Source: JANWXR01 sp964608265 (GTDB lineage Bacteria > Chloroflexota > Anaerolineae > Anaerolineales > UBA6663). Taken from it: a DNA stretch of 64,000 nucleotides. Location of the stretch: the NCBI GenBank assembly GCA_964608265.1, contig CAZSNP010000002.1, forward strand, positions 62,001-126,000, read 5' to 3'. Positions 1 to 9,598 of this stretch are shown one piece after another; position 1 is the stretch's first letter; every line of letters begins with the position of its first letter. The notes under the pieces were generated by a model, which was given only the letters and a program-made list of their open reading frames with translations, ran no database searches and was not told the origin of the DNA. Made by a program: the position numbers and the translations under genes.

Positions 1-344
1 TGGCCGATGACCTGCGCCAGAGTCCACACCATGCCCAGCCCGAGCGGCAGGATCAACATCGCGCCGCCCGCGACCCCGAGGCCCAATGCGAATACGCCCC
101 ACAACGGGCGCGGTTGCGACCGGCGTTGTTTGAGGCGCGCGTTGAAGCGCCCGATGAAGCCCGGCCGGGGGGCCACGACCGGCGCACCGCTGAAGATGGC
201 CGCGACGCGGGCCAACGCCTCGCGCCGGGTCGCGCATTCGGCGCACTCAGCGAGATGGGCGTCCAGCTCCCGTTGTTGCGTCGCCAGCAATTCACCATCC
301 AGCGCCAATTGCATCCACTCGAAGTAGGGCTTATGCATCGTCAT
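1..344 (-). CDS. zinc-finger anti-sigma factor (partial)
   Basis: Probable membrane anti-sigma factor that holds the neighbouring ECF sigma factor inactive. The reading frame is open at the left window edge, so only the first 114 codons are visible. Residues 30-37 carry an H-x3-C-x2-C motif (H30, C34, C37), the signature of zf-HC2 anti-sigma domains, and one hydrophobic helix follows at about residues 83-110. The start codon overlaps the sigma-factor stop as ATGA, so the two are translationally coupled and probably co-regulated. The sensor part beyond the membrane helix is cut off, so the signal cannot be guessed. Confidence 0.8.
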   Translation of the reverse strand, partial: MTMHKPYFEWMQLALDGELLATQQRELDAHLAECAECATRREALARVAAIFSGAPVVAPRPGFIGRFNARLKQRRSQPRPLWGVFALGLGVAGGAMLILPLGLGMVWTLAQVIG

Positions 345-946
345 CGCTTCATTCCCTCGACGGCCAGCGCGGGGCGTACCGGAACTGAGTTCAGCTTGGG
401 GGTGCTGGCCGTCAACATCTCGGCTACGGCGCCGCGCGCCCGGTGCAGCCGGCTCTTCACCGCACTCACGGTGGCCCCGGTCGTTTCGGCAATCTCCTCA
501 TACGACAGGTCGTACCAATAACGCATCACAATCACGCCTCGATCTTCGGGCGAGAGTTTTGAGAGGTGGCCCTGGATGACCCTGGCCTGCTCGCGGCGGC
601 TGGCGGTCTCCTCCGGGCCGGCGGCCGGCTCGCGCAAGTTGGGGTGCGGCGGCAAGTCGTCATCGTCAATCGACAACCAGGTGACGCGGCGTTTGCGCAG
701 CCGGTCGATGCAATGGTGGCTGGCAATGGAGAACAGCCACGTTTTGAAAGAGCGCGTGGGGTCGTAGCGGCGCAGTTGCGAATAGGCGCGCAGAAAAGCC
801 TCCTGGGCAGCGTCTTCGGCTTCGTGCGCGTCGCCCAGCATGCGGTAGCACAGGTTGTAAACCGCGGTCTGATAGGTCTCGACCAGCGGTGTGAAGGCGG
901 CCTCGTCACCCGCCCGGGCCCGGGCCAAATACTCTTGTTCAGTCAC
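341..946 (-). CDS. ECF RNA polymerase sigma factor (SigE/RpoE-like)
   Basis: Extracytoplasmic-function sigma-70 factor, 201 aa, that would direct RNA polymerase to a stress or envelope regulon. Region 2 lies at about residues 20-90 (AQEAFLRAYSQL, then FKTWLFSIASHHCIDRLRKRR). Region 4, at about 125-180, has the helix-turn-helix LSYEEIAETTGATVSAVKSR. The start is GTG with GAGG six bases upstream. The gene overlaps the downstream zinc-finger anti-sigma gene, the classic sigma/anti-sigma pair. Length and domain order are normal for the family. Confidence 0.93.
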   Translation of the reverse strand: MTEQEYLARARAGDEAAFTPLVETYQTAVYNLCYRMLGDAHEAEDAAQEAFLRAYSQLRRYDPTRSFKTWLFSIASHHCIDRLRKRRVTWLSIDDDDLPPHPNLREPAAGPEETASRREQARVIQGHLSKLSPEDRGVIVMRYWYDLSYEEIAETTGATVSAVKSRLHRARGAVAEMLTASTPKLNSVPVRPALAVEGMKR

Positions 947-993
947 GCTTGCCTCGAGGGCCAGTCCGTCTCTACTGGCAACGGGTATTACGC

Positions 994-999
994 ATTATA
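994..999 (-). promoter_or_regulatory. candidate -10 box of the sigma-factor gene
   Basis: TATAAT reads on the minus strand about 48 bases before the GTG of the ECF sigma gene. No good -35 is seen. Between this and the plus-strand gene at 1208 I see no coding sequence. Confidence 0.35.
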
Positions 1000-1187
1000 A
1001 AACGGTCGGTTGCGCCACCCGCCCCCTGACCGCGCATCACATGGACTGCCGTTTGTCGTCCCGGTGCGCGGCCAGCAGGCGGAGCCTCGCCTTGAATGAG
1101 TTTGACGGCGAGGCGAGACGGGCCGGGGGTGAGGTCATAACCAACCAACGCAACCGTTGCAGTCGTGGCCGGCGAGTTGATTTGCGG

Positions 1188-1193
1188 TACAAT
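1188..1193 (+). promoter_or_regulatory. candidate -10 box TACAAT, short leader
   Basis: TACAAT lies 14 bases before the first ATG of the receiver gene at 1208. There is no clear Shine-Dalgarno sequence, so the transcript would have a very short leader. Confidence 0.4.
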
Positions 1194-1207
1194 CGCCGCG
1201 GGTTGGG

Positions 1208-1600
1208 ATGGAGTCAATGGAAAAGCCGTATGTATTGGTGATTGACGATAGCCGCGAGACCGCGGATAGCATCGCCGAGATGCTGCGGCTCATCGGCTAC
1301 CCGGCGCGCGTCGCCTACGGGCCACGGACGGCCATGAACGCCATCACCGCCCAGTTCCCCGGCGTCATCATGCTCGATATCCACATGCCCGGCGTCGACG
1401 GGATTGAAGTGTGCCGCTATCTGCGGCGCGACCCGCGCACCGTGCATGTGCCGGTGATTGCGATGTCGAGCGACCATCAGCCCGAGATCGTGGCGCGGGT
1501 GATGGCCGCCGGCGCGAACCTGTTCCTGGCCAAACCGATTGCGTTCGAGAAACTGGAGGCGGTGCTGACGAGCGTGCAGAAAGGCGTGGCCAGCGCATGA
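1208..1600 (+). CDS. stand-alone response regulator receiver protein
   Basis: Single CheY-like receiver domain, 130 aa, with no output domain. It shows the acidic pair in VLVIDDSRE, the phospho-acceptor Asp in IMLDIHMPG, the Ser of AMSSDH at the Thr/Ser switch position, and the conserved Lys in FLAKPIAFEK. It would receive phosphate from a histidine kinase and act through protein contacts. A second ATG nine bases downstream is an alternative start. The stop overlaps the start of a second receiver gene (ATGA), and both precede the MBL/STAS/pseudokinase gene on the same strand. The cognate kinase is not adjacent; three candidate kinases lie elsewhere in the window. Confidence 0.88.
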   Translation: MESMEKPYVLVIDDSRETADSIAEMLRLIGYPARVAYGPRTAMNAITAQFPGVIMLDIHMPGVDGIEVCRYLRRDPRTVHVPVIAMSSDHQPEIVARVMAAGANLFLAKPIAFEKLEAVLTSVQKGVASA

Positions 1601-2013
1601 GCCCGACGCTGACGGCGGTCGTCATCGACGACAACCGCATGATTGCGAACAGCGTCGTCAAAATGCTGCAAATGCTGGGCTACGAAGCCCAGGTGGCGTA
1701 CGGCGCGCTGCCGGCCATGCAATTGCTGGCGCAGGCCACACCCGATCTGGTGCTGGTGGATATCCACATGCAGGGCATTAACGGCGTGGAGGTCGTGCGC
1801 TACATCCGCCGCAACCAGCACACCGCCCGCGTCCCCATCGTCGCCATCTCCTCCGATACCCAGGGCGAGCTGGTGCATTCGATGAAGACCGCCGGGGCCA
1901 ACGCCTTCTGCCCCAAGCCGATTGCGTTCGAGGCGCTCGAACAGGCCATCTCCGACGCCCGGCAAAACGTCACCCTCACCAAACCCCTCACCGGGCCGCT
2001 GCCGCCGGTGTGA
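1597..2013 (+). CDS. second stand-alone response regulator receiver protein
   Basis: CheY-like receiver, 138 aa, starting at the ATG that overlaps the stop of the preceding receiver gene. It is a clear paralogue: VVIDDNRM, LVDIHMQGINGVEVVRYIRR, VAISSD and FCPKPIAFEALE align with the first protein nearly motif for motif, so the pair looks like a tandem duplication. Receiver residues (DD, Asp of LVDIHM, Ser, Lys) are intact. No DNA-binding or enzymatic domain follows. The pair may act as a phosphate sink, or pass a signal to the fusion protein encoded 120 bases downstream; that is inference from position only. Confidence 0.88.
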   Translation: MSPTLTAVVIDDNRMIANSVVKMLQMLGYEAQVAYGALPAMQLLAQATPDLVLVDIHMQGINGVEVVRYIRRNQHTARVPIVAISSDTQGELVHSMKTAGANAFCPKPIAFEALEQAISDARQNVTLTKPLTGPLPPV

Positions 2014-2133
2014 GTGCAAAGCGTTGCGCGCTTTGCCCCCAACCCATTCCCCACCCAAGACCAATTGCCTCAGCAATTTGCTCGTGCTACACTGCGCGAC
2101 ACATGACCGCACAATTCGGAGCAACGGGCTGCC

Positions 2134-4260
2134 GTGCGTGTTAAGTTCTGGGGGGTGCGTGGCTCCATCCCTACCCCTCTCACCACCGAACAGTTGCGCG
2201 AGAAGCTCTTCCGGGCGCTCACCGGCGCGGCCGGTCTCGATTTATCGGACCCGGCGGCGGTGCAGGCTTACCTCGCCAATCTGCCGCCGGCGGTGAGCGG
2301 CGTCGTCGGCGGCAACACCACCTGCGTCGAAATCGAATCCGGCGCCGATACCCTCATCGTCGATTGCGGCTCGGGGATGCGAGCGCTCGGCCTGCAACTG
2401 ATGGCCCGCGACTTCGGCAAGGGCAAGGGCACGGCGCACATCTTCCTCACCCACGCGCACTGGGATCATTTGCAGGGCTTCCCCTTCTTCCTGCCCGCCT
2501 ACATCCCCGGCAACAAGCTCGTCTTCTACGCCGTCAATTTCAACCCGCAACACTACCTCGAGCATCAGCAGGTCGCGCCGATGTTCTTCCCGGTGCCGCC
2601 GAGCGTGATGGCGGCGGATAAGCAGTTCGTGCAATTGCGCGAAGGGCAGACGGTGCAGATCGGGCGCACGGCGATTTCAAGCCTGGCGCTGTACCATCCC
2701 GGCACCGCCTACGCCTATCGGTTTGACGACGGCGAGAGCGTCTTCGTCTTCGCCAGCGACGGCGAATACAAGTTGCTCACCGAGCCGAACCTGCGCCGCT
2801 ACGTTGATTTCTACGCCAACGCCGACGCGCTCGTCTTCGACTCGCAGTTCTCGTTGCGGGATGTGTTCTTCAACCGCGCGGATTGGGGGCACAGCTCGGC
2901 CATCATCGGCGTGGATATCGCCGAGCGCGCGCGGGTGAAGCGGCTGGTCACCTTTCATCACGAGCCGACCCATAGCGACGAACAAATCTATCAAATCGCC
3001 GAGACGGCCCGCGAGTACGCGCAGGTCAACGAGATCGAGTTTCACACCGAGGTCATCGTCGGCACCGAAGGTCTGGAGCTGTTCCTCGGCGAGCCGCCCC
3101 GGCTGGAGATGATCGAGCAGCGCAACGGCTCAGCCTGGTCGCTGGCGTTGGCCGGGCATTTGAACCAGGTCTCCGCCGACGGCGCGCGCGCCCACCTCGA
3201 GACGATGTTGACCCAGGCCCCCGGCGGGCGCGTGCTGCTTGATCTGACCCTGTTGGCGACCGTGGACGCGCACGGGGTGAAGGGCATCCTCGACACGGCG
3301 CGGGCGCATCCGCACACGCGGCTGGCGGTGCTCGCCCCGGCCAAACACATCCGGCGCACCCTCGAACAGAGCGGGGTGACCGAGGCGCTGCACGTCTTCC
3401 GCAACCGGCAGCAGGCGCTGACGGCCCTCATCGGCCCCCGGCATCTGCGGTTGGCGTCCGAGACCATCGGCGGCGCGTATCAGATTCACGAGTTGTTGTT
3501 CGCCGATGAGGACGGTGTGGTGTACCTCGGCACCGATAAGGCGGATGAGTCCCCGGTGCTGGTGGAGGTCGTCGCCGGCTCGGCGGGCGACTCGACGCGC
3601 GAGTTGTTTCTGCAACGCGCCGCGGCCTGGCAGGGGCTGCGATACCCGTCGCTGTTGCCGGTGAAGACCATCGTTACGGATGAGGGCTGGGCGGCGGTGG
3701 TGTGCGCCAAACCCGAGGGCCGTTCGTTGCGCGAGTGGCGCGCGGCCAAACCGCCGTGGAAGGAGTTGTGGCTCACCGTCGAGCGGCTGTGTCACACGCT
3801 GGCCGCCCTGCACGCCGCCGGGTTGATCCATGGTGAACTCAGCCCCGAGCACATCGTCACCGATGAGCGCGGCATCCGCCTGGCGCGGACCTTGCTGTTC
3901 GAATATCCGCCGGGCTTCGGGCCGAGCAGTTACCGCGCCCCCGAGCAGTTGCGCGGCCAACCGCTTGCGGCGGCGAGCGACGTGTATTTGCTGGGCCTGA
4001 TTCTGTACGAGGTCTTGCTCGGCGCGCCAGCCTTTGCCGCCGAGAGTGAGGAGCTGCGGCTGACGCTGCAACTCCACAGCCAACCGCAAAGCCCGCGCGC
4101 GCATTGGCCCGAAATCCCCGAGGAACTGGAGGCGCTGCTGTTGAAGATGCTGGCGCTCTCCCCGGCCGACCGGCACCCCTCCGGGCGCGAGGTCGCCGAC
4201 ACCATCGCCGTAATCTCCCGCAAAATCTTCCCCCGCCGCAGCACCGGCTTGTTGTCGTAG
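2134..4260 (+). CDS. metallo-beta-lactamase / STAS / pseudokinase fusion
   Basis: A 708-aa three-part cytoplasmic protein with a GTG start and GGAG 12 bases upstream. Residues 1-320 are an MBL-fold hydrolase of the type beginning FWGVRGSIPTP, with the metal motif HAHWDH (107-112), D209 in FASDGE and H276/H280. Residues about 329-433 resemble a STAS (anti-anti-sigma) domain. Residues about 445-700 have a protein-kinase fold with APE (602-604) and DVYLLGLILYE. However, the VAIK lysine position is Glu (VLVEVV), HRD is HGE (566-568) and no DFG is visible, so it looks catalytically dead. No signal peptide or membrane segment is seen. The role is probably in signalling, with two receivers upstream. 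Confidence 0.8.
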   Translation: MRVKFWGVRGSIPTPLTTEQLREKLFRALTGAAGLDLSDPAAVQAYLANLPPAVSGVVGGNTTCVEIESGADTLIVDCGSGMRALGLQLMARDFGKGKGTAHIFLTHAHWDHLQGFPFFLPAYIPGNKLVFYAVNFNPQHYLEHQQVAPMFFPVPPSVMAADKQFVQLREGQTVQIGRTAISSLALYHPGTAYAYRFDDGESVFVFASDGEYKLLTEPNLRRYVDFYANADALVFDSQFSLRDVFFNRADWGHSSAIIGVDIAERARVKRLVTFHHEPTHSDEQIYQIAETAREYAQVNEIEFHTEVIVGTEGLELFLGEPPRLEMIEQRNGSAWSLALAGHLNQVSADGARAHLETMLTQAPGGRVLLDLTLLATVDAHGVKGILDTARAHPHTRLAVLAPAKHIRRTLEQSGVTEALHVFRNRQQALTALIGPRHLRLASETIGGAYQIHELLFADEDGVVYLGTDKADESPVLVEVVAGSAGDSTRELFLQRAAAWQGLRYPSLLPVKTIVTDEGWAAVVCAKPEGRSLREWRAAKPPWKELWLTVERLCHTLAALHAAGLIHGELSPEHIVTDERGIRLARTLLFEYPPGFGPSSYRAPEQLRGQPLAAASDVYLLGLILYEVLLGAPAFAAESEELRLTLQLHSQPQSPRAHWPEIPEELEALLLKMLALSPADRHPSGREVADTIAVISRKIFPRRSTGLLS

Positions 4261-4266
4261 GATTTG

Positions 4267-4334
4267 AACCACAAAGAACACGAAGGTTACAGAGTCTATC
4301 TGTATCCCTCGTGCTCTTTGTGTTCTTTGTGGTT
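4267..4334 (+). repeat. palindromic repeat, CACAAAG family
   Basis: The arms AACCACAAAGAACA (4267-4280) and TGTTCTTTGTGGTT (4321-4334) are perfect inverted repeats. The element follows the stop of the fusion gene by six bases and could act as a transcript-end hairpin. Related elements lie at 56014, 58094 and 59369. Confidence 0.75.
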
Positions 4335-4446
4335 AGCCTTCCGGCCGGCCTTCTCCGATAGCCGACTGACGCCTACCCGCCCGCTGCAACGCTCGGGCGC
4401 GCAGCGCGTAATACCGAGCAGACCGTCTGACTCAACTGGAGGCACT

Positions 4447-4749
4447 ATGTCTGCAATGTCACACGCCTGGCGGCACGAACTCCGCCATTCACTGCGCCGC
4501 GCTTTCCGCCGCAACGGCCATCATCGCTCGCCGTTCGGCTGGCTGTTCTGGCTGCTCTTCCTGCCCTTCCGGCTGGTCTTCGGATTGGTCGGCTTCATCA
4601 TCGGGCTGGTCGGGCGGCTGGTGGCGTTCATCCTCGGCGCGGTATTCGTCGTCGTCGGCGTGCTCGTCAGCCTGACCATCGTCGGGGCCATCATCGGCAT
4701 CCCACTCGCATTGATCGGGTTGGTGATGATGGTCAAGGCGATCTTCTGA
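4447..4749 (+). CDS. small hydrophobic membrane protein
   Basis: A 100-aa protein of unknown function. The ATG at 4447 is preceded by TGGAGG four bases upstream, which decides the start against longer in-frame extensions that run into the upstream repeat. A basic, His/Arg-rich N-terminus (about 30 residues) is followed by almost continuous hydrophobic sequence (residues 32-100) with Gly-rich helices, enough for two or three membrane spans. I do not recognise a named family. It stands alone between repeat elements, and its stop lies inside a 15-bp tandem repeat. Confidence 0.7.
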   Translation: MSAMSHAWRHELRHSLRRAFRRNGHHRSPFGWLFWLLFLPFRLVFGLVGFIIGLVGRLVAFILGAVFVVVGVLVSLTIVGAIIGIPLALIGLVMMVKAIF

Positions 4750-4782
4750 TCGGCGATCTTCTGATCGGCGATCTTCTGAGCA
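4738..4782 (+). repeat. 15-bp tandem repeat over a stop codon
   Basis: Three copies of GCGATCTTCTGATCG (4738-4752, 4753-4767, 4768-4782; the last ends differently). Each unit contains an in-frame TGA after AIF, so the membrane protein gene ends in the first copy and read-through would meet the same stop again. Confidence 0.85.
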
Positions 4783-4893
4783 AAACGTGATGCGTGAAAC
4801 GTGAGACTCGGTTGTGGCGAAGTTTCGACCATTGACCGAGTCAATGAACGACCACGCATCACGTTTCACGTTTCACGTTTTACGCATCACGCA
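4782..4893. repeat. palindromic repeat, CGTTTCACG family
   Basis: AAAACGTGATGCGTGAAACG (from 4782) is mirrored by tandem CACGTTTCACG / GTTTTACGCATCACG blocks (4854-4891). An inner pair, GACTCGGT (4805-4812) and ACCGAGTC (4835-4842), completes a long imperfect hairpin. It lies between two convergent genes. Confidence 0.75.
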
Positions 4894-4895
4894 TC

Positions 4896-6575
<1,680 letters not shown>

Positions 6576-6659
6576 ACGGAGGCCTCCAGGATATGTGTGC
6601 CTTCTGAAATTCGACCTCGTTCGCGAGGATTATACCGGCTGGGAGATCTTCAGCGAATG

Positions 6660-6800
6660 AGTCGCGGATGGCCGACAACGGATTGCTTTCGGCGAAGCGG
6701 ATGGAAACGGATGCTGTTGCTCACCGAAAGGGAATCTACCTTCACGCGGCCATCCGCTGGTATCTGCGTATCCATCTCGGGCAGCATCCGTTGACGATCG
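6660..6800. repeat. imperfect inverted repeats with CGGATGG/CCATCCG blocks
   Basis: The spacer between the mutase gene and the peptidase gene contains GCGGATGGCCG and CGGATGGAAACGGATGC, answered by CGGCCATCCGC and GCAGCATCCG about 70-100 bases later. It resembles the CCGTCCGTTTCC elements at 9568 and 24838. No gene is seen here. Confidence 0.45.
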
Positions 6801-6801
6801 G

Positions 6802-8142
6802 TTACGGCCTCATCCCCCACTCTTTCATCCGCGCCCGCGCCGGCCCCCAGTTCGTGTGTTGCCTGAGCGCCTCGCGCAGATCGGCCTCGGCCTGTTGCGT
6901 GTTGCCCAGCGCATAGTGCGCCCGCGCGCGCCAGTAGTAGCTCTCCTCGAGGCCGGGCTTGACGACGAGCGCCGTTGCCAGATCAATGATGTCTTGATGG
7001 CGGCCCGCGCCGAAGTAGGCGGCGTACATCTCGTGCTGATACCACAGCATCCGCCACGGCAGCGTGTTGTAGCCCCGCGCCTGATCGAACGCCGCCGCCG
7101 CTTCCTCATCGCGCCCGAGATAGTGCAGCGAGACCCCGGCGTTGTGCCAGGCGAAGGCCAGTTGTTCGGGATCGGTGAGCGTTTGCGTCTCGGACTGCGC
7201 GAGGCTGAGCGCGCGCAGGTGATTGCTTTGTTCATCCGCGTCCGCGCCGAGCAGCGCGAGCAGGTCGGCTTCGCGCTCGGCTGAGGCCAGCACGACGTAC
7301 ACGTAATTGAACGCGCGCCAATCCAGCGCCACGGCCTCATAGCCGCGCCGATAGTTCGGGCCTTTGAACGAGTCCTGGGTGATGAACTCGCGTTGCTCAT
7401 CGTCGTAGCCGGTGACGAGAGAGTAATGCCCCTCCCAGCCCAGTCCCTCCTGTTCGTGCTCGGCCTCCAAAAACGCCCGCTCGAGGATGACCGGGAATCC
7501 GTTGGCCACCAGCACGCGCACCCGGTCGAGGTCGCCGCCGTAGCGGATGATGGCGCTCAATCCCACTTGCCGCGCGAAGGCCGCCAACTCGTGCGGGGTG
7601 ACGTTGCGATCCTCAAAATCGGGTTTGATGACCGCCGCGACATCCTTCTGCCAGCGCACATCCACCCCGTTGCCATACCACTTTAGCGAGTCGGCCTCCG
7701 CGCCGCGCCAGCCCCAGAACACGAGCGCGGCGGTGAGCGTGGCCGGGCCGCAATTGTTGAACAGTTGTGGTTCGTAGCGCGCGCCGGTCAGCGTGACCGT
7801 GGGCGGCAGCACGATGGGTGTCGGGGTGGATGTTGGCGGAGGTGTCGGCGTTGCGGTGAAGATGGGATCGGTGGGCGCGGGGGATGGCGTGGCGGTGGAG
7901 GCGGCGATGATGAGGCTGGGTGGCGCGGCGCGGGTCGCGTTGAGCGTGGGCAGCACAGCGGCCTGCGGCGCGAGCGTATCGCGCACCCGTTCGATCAACA
8001 GCGCCACTCGCCATTCCAGCCGGTCGCGGACGAAGGGCATCTGCCAGAAGACCGCGCCCGCGGCGACGAGCAGCGCGAGCACAATCACGCAACCGAGCGC
8101 ATCGGCGGCGCGCCGGCGGCGACGGGCCAGACGGGTTTGCAT
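6802..8142 (-). CDS. membrane-anchored C39-like peptidase with TPR repeats
   Basis: A 446-aa protein of the Peptidase_C39_2 type. An Arg-rich N-terminus is followed by one membrane helix (about 17-34) and a Thr/Pro/Ser-rich linker (about 80-115). The papain-like domain follows, with Cys in FNNCGPAT (C131), His in EGHYSLVTGY and Asp in ITQDS. The C-terminal third (about 290-440) consists of TPR-like helices (AWHNAGVSLHYLGRDEEAAAAF, YYWRARAHYALGNTQQAEADL). The enzyme part is therefore outside the membrane. Substrate is unknown; the domain also occurs in non-peptidase roles. I chose the ATG at 8142; an in-frame GTG at 8160 is possible. Confidence 0.8.
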   Translation of the reverse strand: MQTRLARRRRRAADALGCVIVLALLVAAGAVFWQMPFVRDRLEWRVALLIERVRDTLAPQAAVLPTLNATRAAPPSLIIAASTATPSPAPTDPIFTATPTPPPTSTPTPIVLPPTVTLTGARYEPQLFNNCGPATLTAALVFWGWRGAEADSLKWYGNGVDVRWQKDVAAVIKPDFEDRNVTPHELAAFARQVGLSAIIRYGGDLDRVRVLVANGFPVILERAFLEAEHEQEGLGWEGHYSLVTGYDDEQREFITQDSFKGPNYRRGYEAVALDWRAFNYVYVVLASAEREADLLALLGADADEQSNHLRALSLAQSETQTLTDPEQLAFAWHNAGVSLHYLGRDEEAAAAFDQARGYNTLPWRMLWYQHEMYAAYFGAGRHQDIIDLATALVVKPGLEESYYWRARAHYALGNTQQAEADLREALRQHTNWGPARARMKEWGMRP

Positions 8143-8196
8143 GCGGGCATCATCACCCACGCCGCGCGAAATGACAAGCCCGGCAGCGCGGGCCGG

Positions 8197-8619
8197 TTAC
8201 GGGGTTGGGTTGGTCGCGCGCATGTGCTTGACCGATTGCCGGATCAGTTTCTTCAGCGTGGGCAGATGCACGTCGTCGAGGCGCTTGAGGTACAAACACG
8301 ACTTGCCGCAGGCGTGCTTGCCCAGCTTCGCCAGCAGCGCCCCGTATTGCTCGAAGCCGGAGGTGATGTAGACCGTCAGGTTTTGTTTGCGTGGCGAGAA
8401 GCCGGTCAGCGGCCAGTCGCCCTCGCGCCCGCTGGCGTAAACGTAGTGATAGGCGCCAAAGCCGACGATGCTGCTGCCCCACATCTTCGGCTCGGCCTTC
8501 GTGACCTGCTTCATGATTTCCACCAGCTTGAAGCAATCAGCCCGTGTCTGCGCATCGGGGATGCGGTTGAGGAAGGCCTCGACGCTTTCGTCGGTGAGCT
8601 TGGTTTTTGGCTCGGCCAT
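8197..8619 (-). CDS. DUF1801 domain protein
   Basis: A 140-aa cytoplasmic protein of the DUF1801 (YdhG-like) family. Recognisable parts are the N-terminal VEAFLNRIPDAQTRADCFKL, the central MWGSSIVGFGAYHYVYASG and the C-terminal KSCLYLKRLDDVHLPTLKKL. The biochemical function of the family is not established. An AAGGAG Shine-Dalgarno sequence sits seven bases before the ATG. It is a single gene, on the same strand as its neighbours but with spacers on both sides. Confidence 0.85.
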   Translation of the reverse strand: MAEPKTKLTDESVEAFLNRIPDAQTRADCFKLVEIMKQVTKAEPKMWGSSIVGFGAYHYVYASGREGDWPLTGFSPRKQNLTVYITSGFEQYGALLAKLGKHACGKSCLYLKRLDDVHLPTLKKLIRQSVKHMRATNPTP

Positions 8620-8682
8620 GGTGGTCTCCTTGGATCAGATGACGGTACGGGCGCGCCTGGGGCCGATCATACGAGGAATGGG

Positions 8683-9441
8683 CTACGGCGCGGGCGGCTC
8701 GATTTGCGAGAGGCGCGGCACTTGCAGGGTGAGTTGATACTGCTGCCCACCGGATTCGACGAGGGCGTAGATGTTTGTATTGATGATGCTCCACGCCAGC
8801 GCCAACGTCTCGCCTTCGATGGTGCGCCCGCCCACCGCCTCGGCCAGTGTGAAGCCGGCCTCGTCGTCGGGCCAGCGGAAGTCCGAGGGCCGAGTGCCGT
8901 CACCGGCGGGCATCGCCGTGAGGTAGCCGGTGGCCGGCACGAACTCCGCGCCGGTCGCGCCCGCTCCGCCGCCCACCGCACTCACCAGATCGTGAAACTT
9001 CGCCGGTGCGCCCTCGAAGTATTCCGACACGCTCTTGCTTTCGCTCACCAGATTCACGCGCAGCGTCGTCGTCCCCGCGTCGTACACGGTATCCACCGGC
9101 CCGTACAAACTCTGCCAGCCGAAGAAGCCGGCGTCGGAAAATTGCGTGAGCAGCCCCAGCATTTGCTCGCGGGTGAGTGTGCCTTCGTACACATGACGCT
9201 CGCGCGTGTTGATCCGGGTTCCGACCCACACAATCCGCCCATCGCCGTACACGCGCGCCACCGGGATGGCGTTTAGCACCCAATTCTGCGGCGCCATCCC
9301 GCCTGAGTAGTAGGCCTCGATGATGACGGCGTCCGGCGACTCATCCCATTCCAGCGCCGGTCGCGGCGGCGCAACCGTGCTGCACGCCAGCGCGGCCAGC
9401 ACGAGAGTGATTATGACGAAAAGGATGTGGCGGTTGAGCAT
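8683..9441 (-). CDS. hypothetical lipoprotein
   Basis: A 252-aa exported protein. The N-terminus is a lipoprotein signal peptide with lipobox LAALAC (C20), so it should be lipid-anchored on the outer face of the cytoplasmic membrane. The rest is a predicted beta-rich domain with Tyr/Trp-rich strands and a repeated GDGRIVWVG-like pattern; I recognise no named family and no catalytic motif. GGAGG precedes the ATG. Two Cys-free domains are possible, split near residue 170. Confidence 0.75.
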   Translation of the reverse strand: MLNRHILFVIITLVLAALACSTVAPPRPALEWDESPDAVIIEAYYSGGMAPQNWVLNAIPVARVYGDGRIVWVGTRINTRERHVYEGTLTREQMLGLLTQFSDAGFFGWQSLYGPVDTVYDAGTTTLRVNLVSESKSVSEYFEGAPAKFHDLVSAVGGGAGATGAEFVPATGYLTAMPAGDGTRPSDFRWPDDEAGFTLAEAVGGRTIEGETLALAWSIINTNIYALVESGGQQYQLTLQVPRLSQIEPPAP

Positions 9442-9490
9442 GCAGCCTCCGAATGAGCGATGCTTGCATGACGCGTTGTATAGGTCAGGG

Positions 9491-9596
9491 GTTCACGGAA
9501 TTCCAGCGTTGGCTAGAGCCAACGCCTGTGAACAAAAGCGACACCTGCGAAGCGGGTTTCTCGTTGACCAGCCGTCCGTTTCCAGCGGATGGCTGG
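9491..9596. repeat. two tandem hairpins in the Mrr/lipoprotein spacer
   Basis: The first hairpin pairs GCGTTGGCT (9506-9514) with AGCCAACGC (9517-9525), with outer GTTCAC/GTGAAC arms (9491, 9528). The second pairs CCAGCCGTCCG (from 9568) with CGGATGGCTGG (to 9596). The latter belongs to the same family as 24838-24860. Confidence 0.7.
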
Positions 9597-9598
9597 CA

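Noticed and set aside
4264..4446. N-terminal extension of the small membrane protein through the CACAAAG repeat
   Set aside because: The internal ATG at 4447 has a good Shine-Dalgarno sequence, and the extension is only translated repeat.
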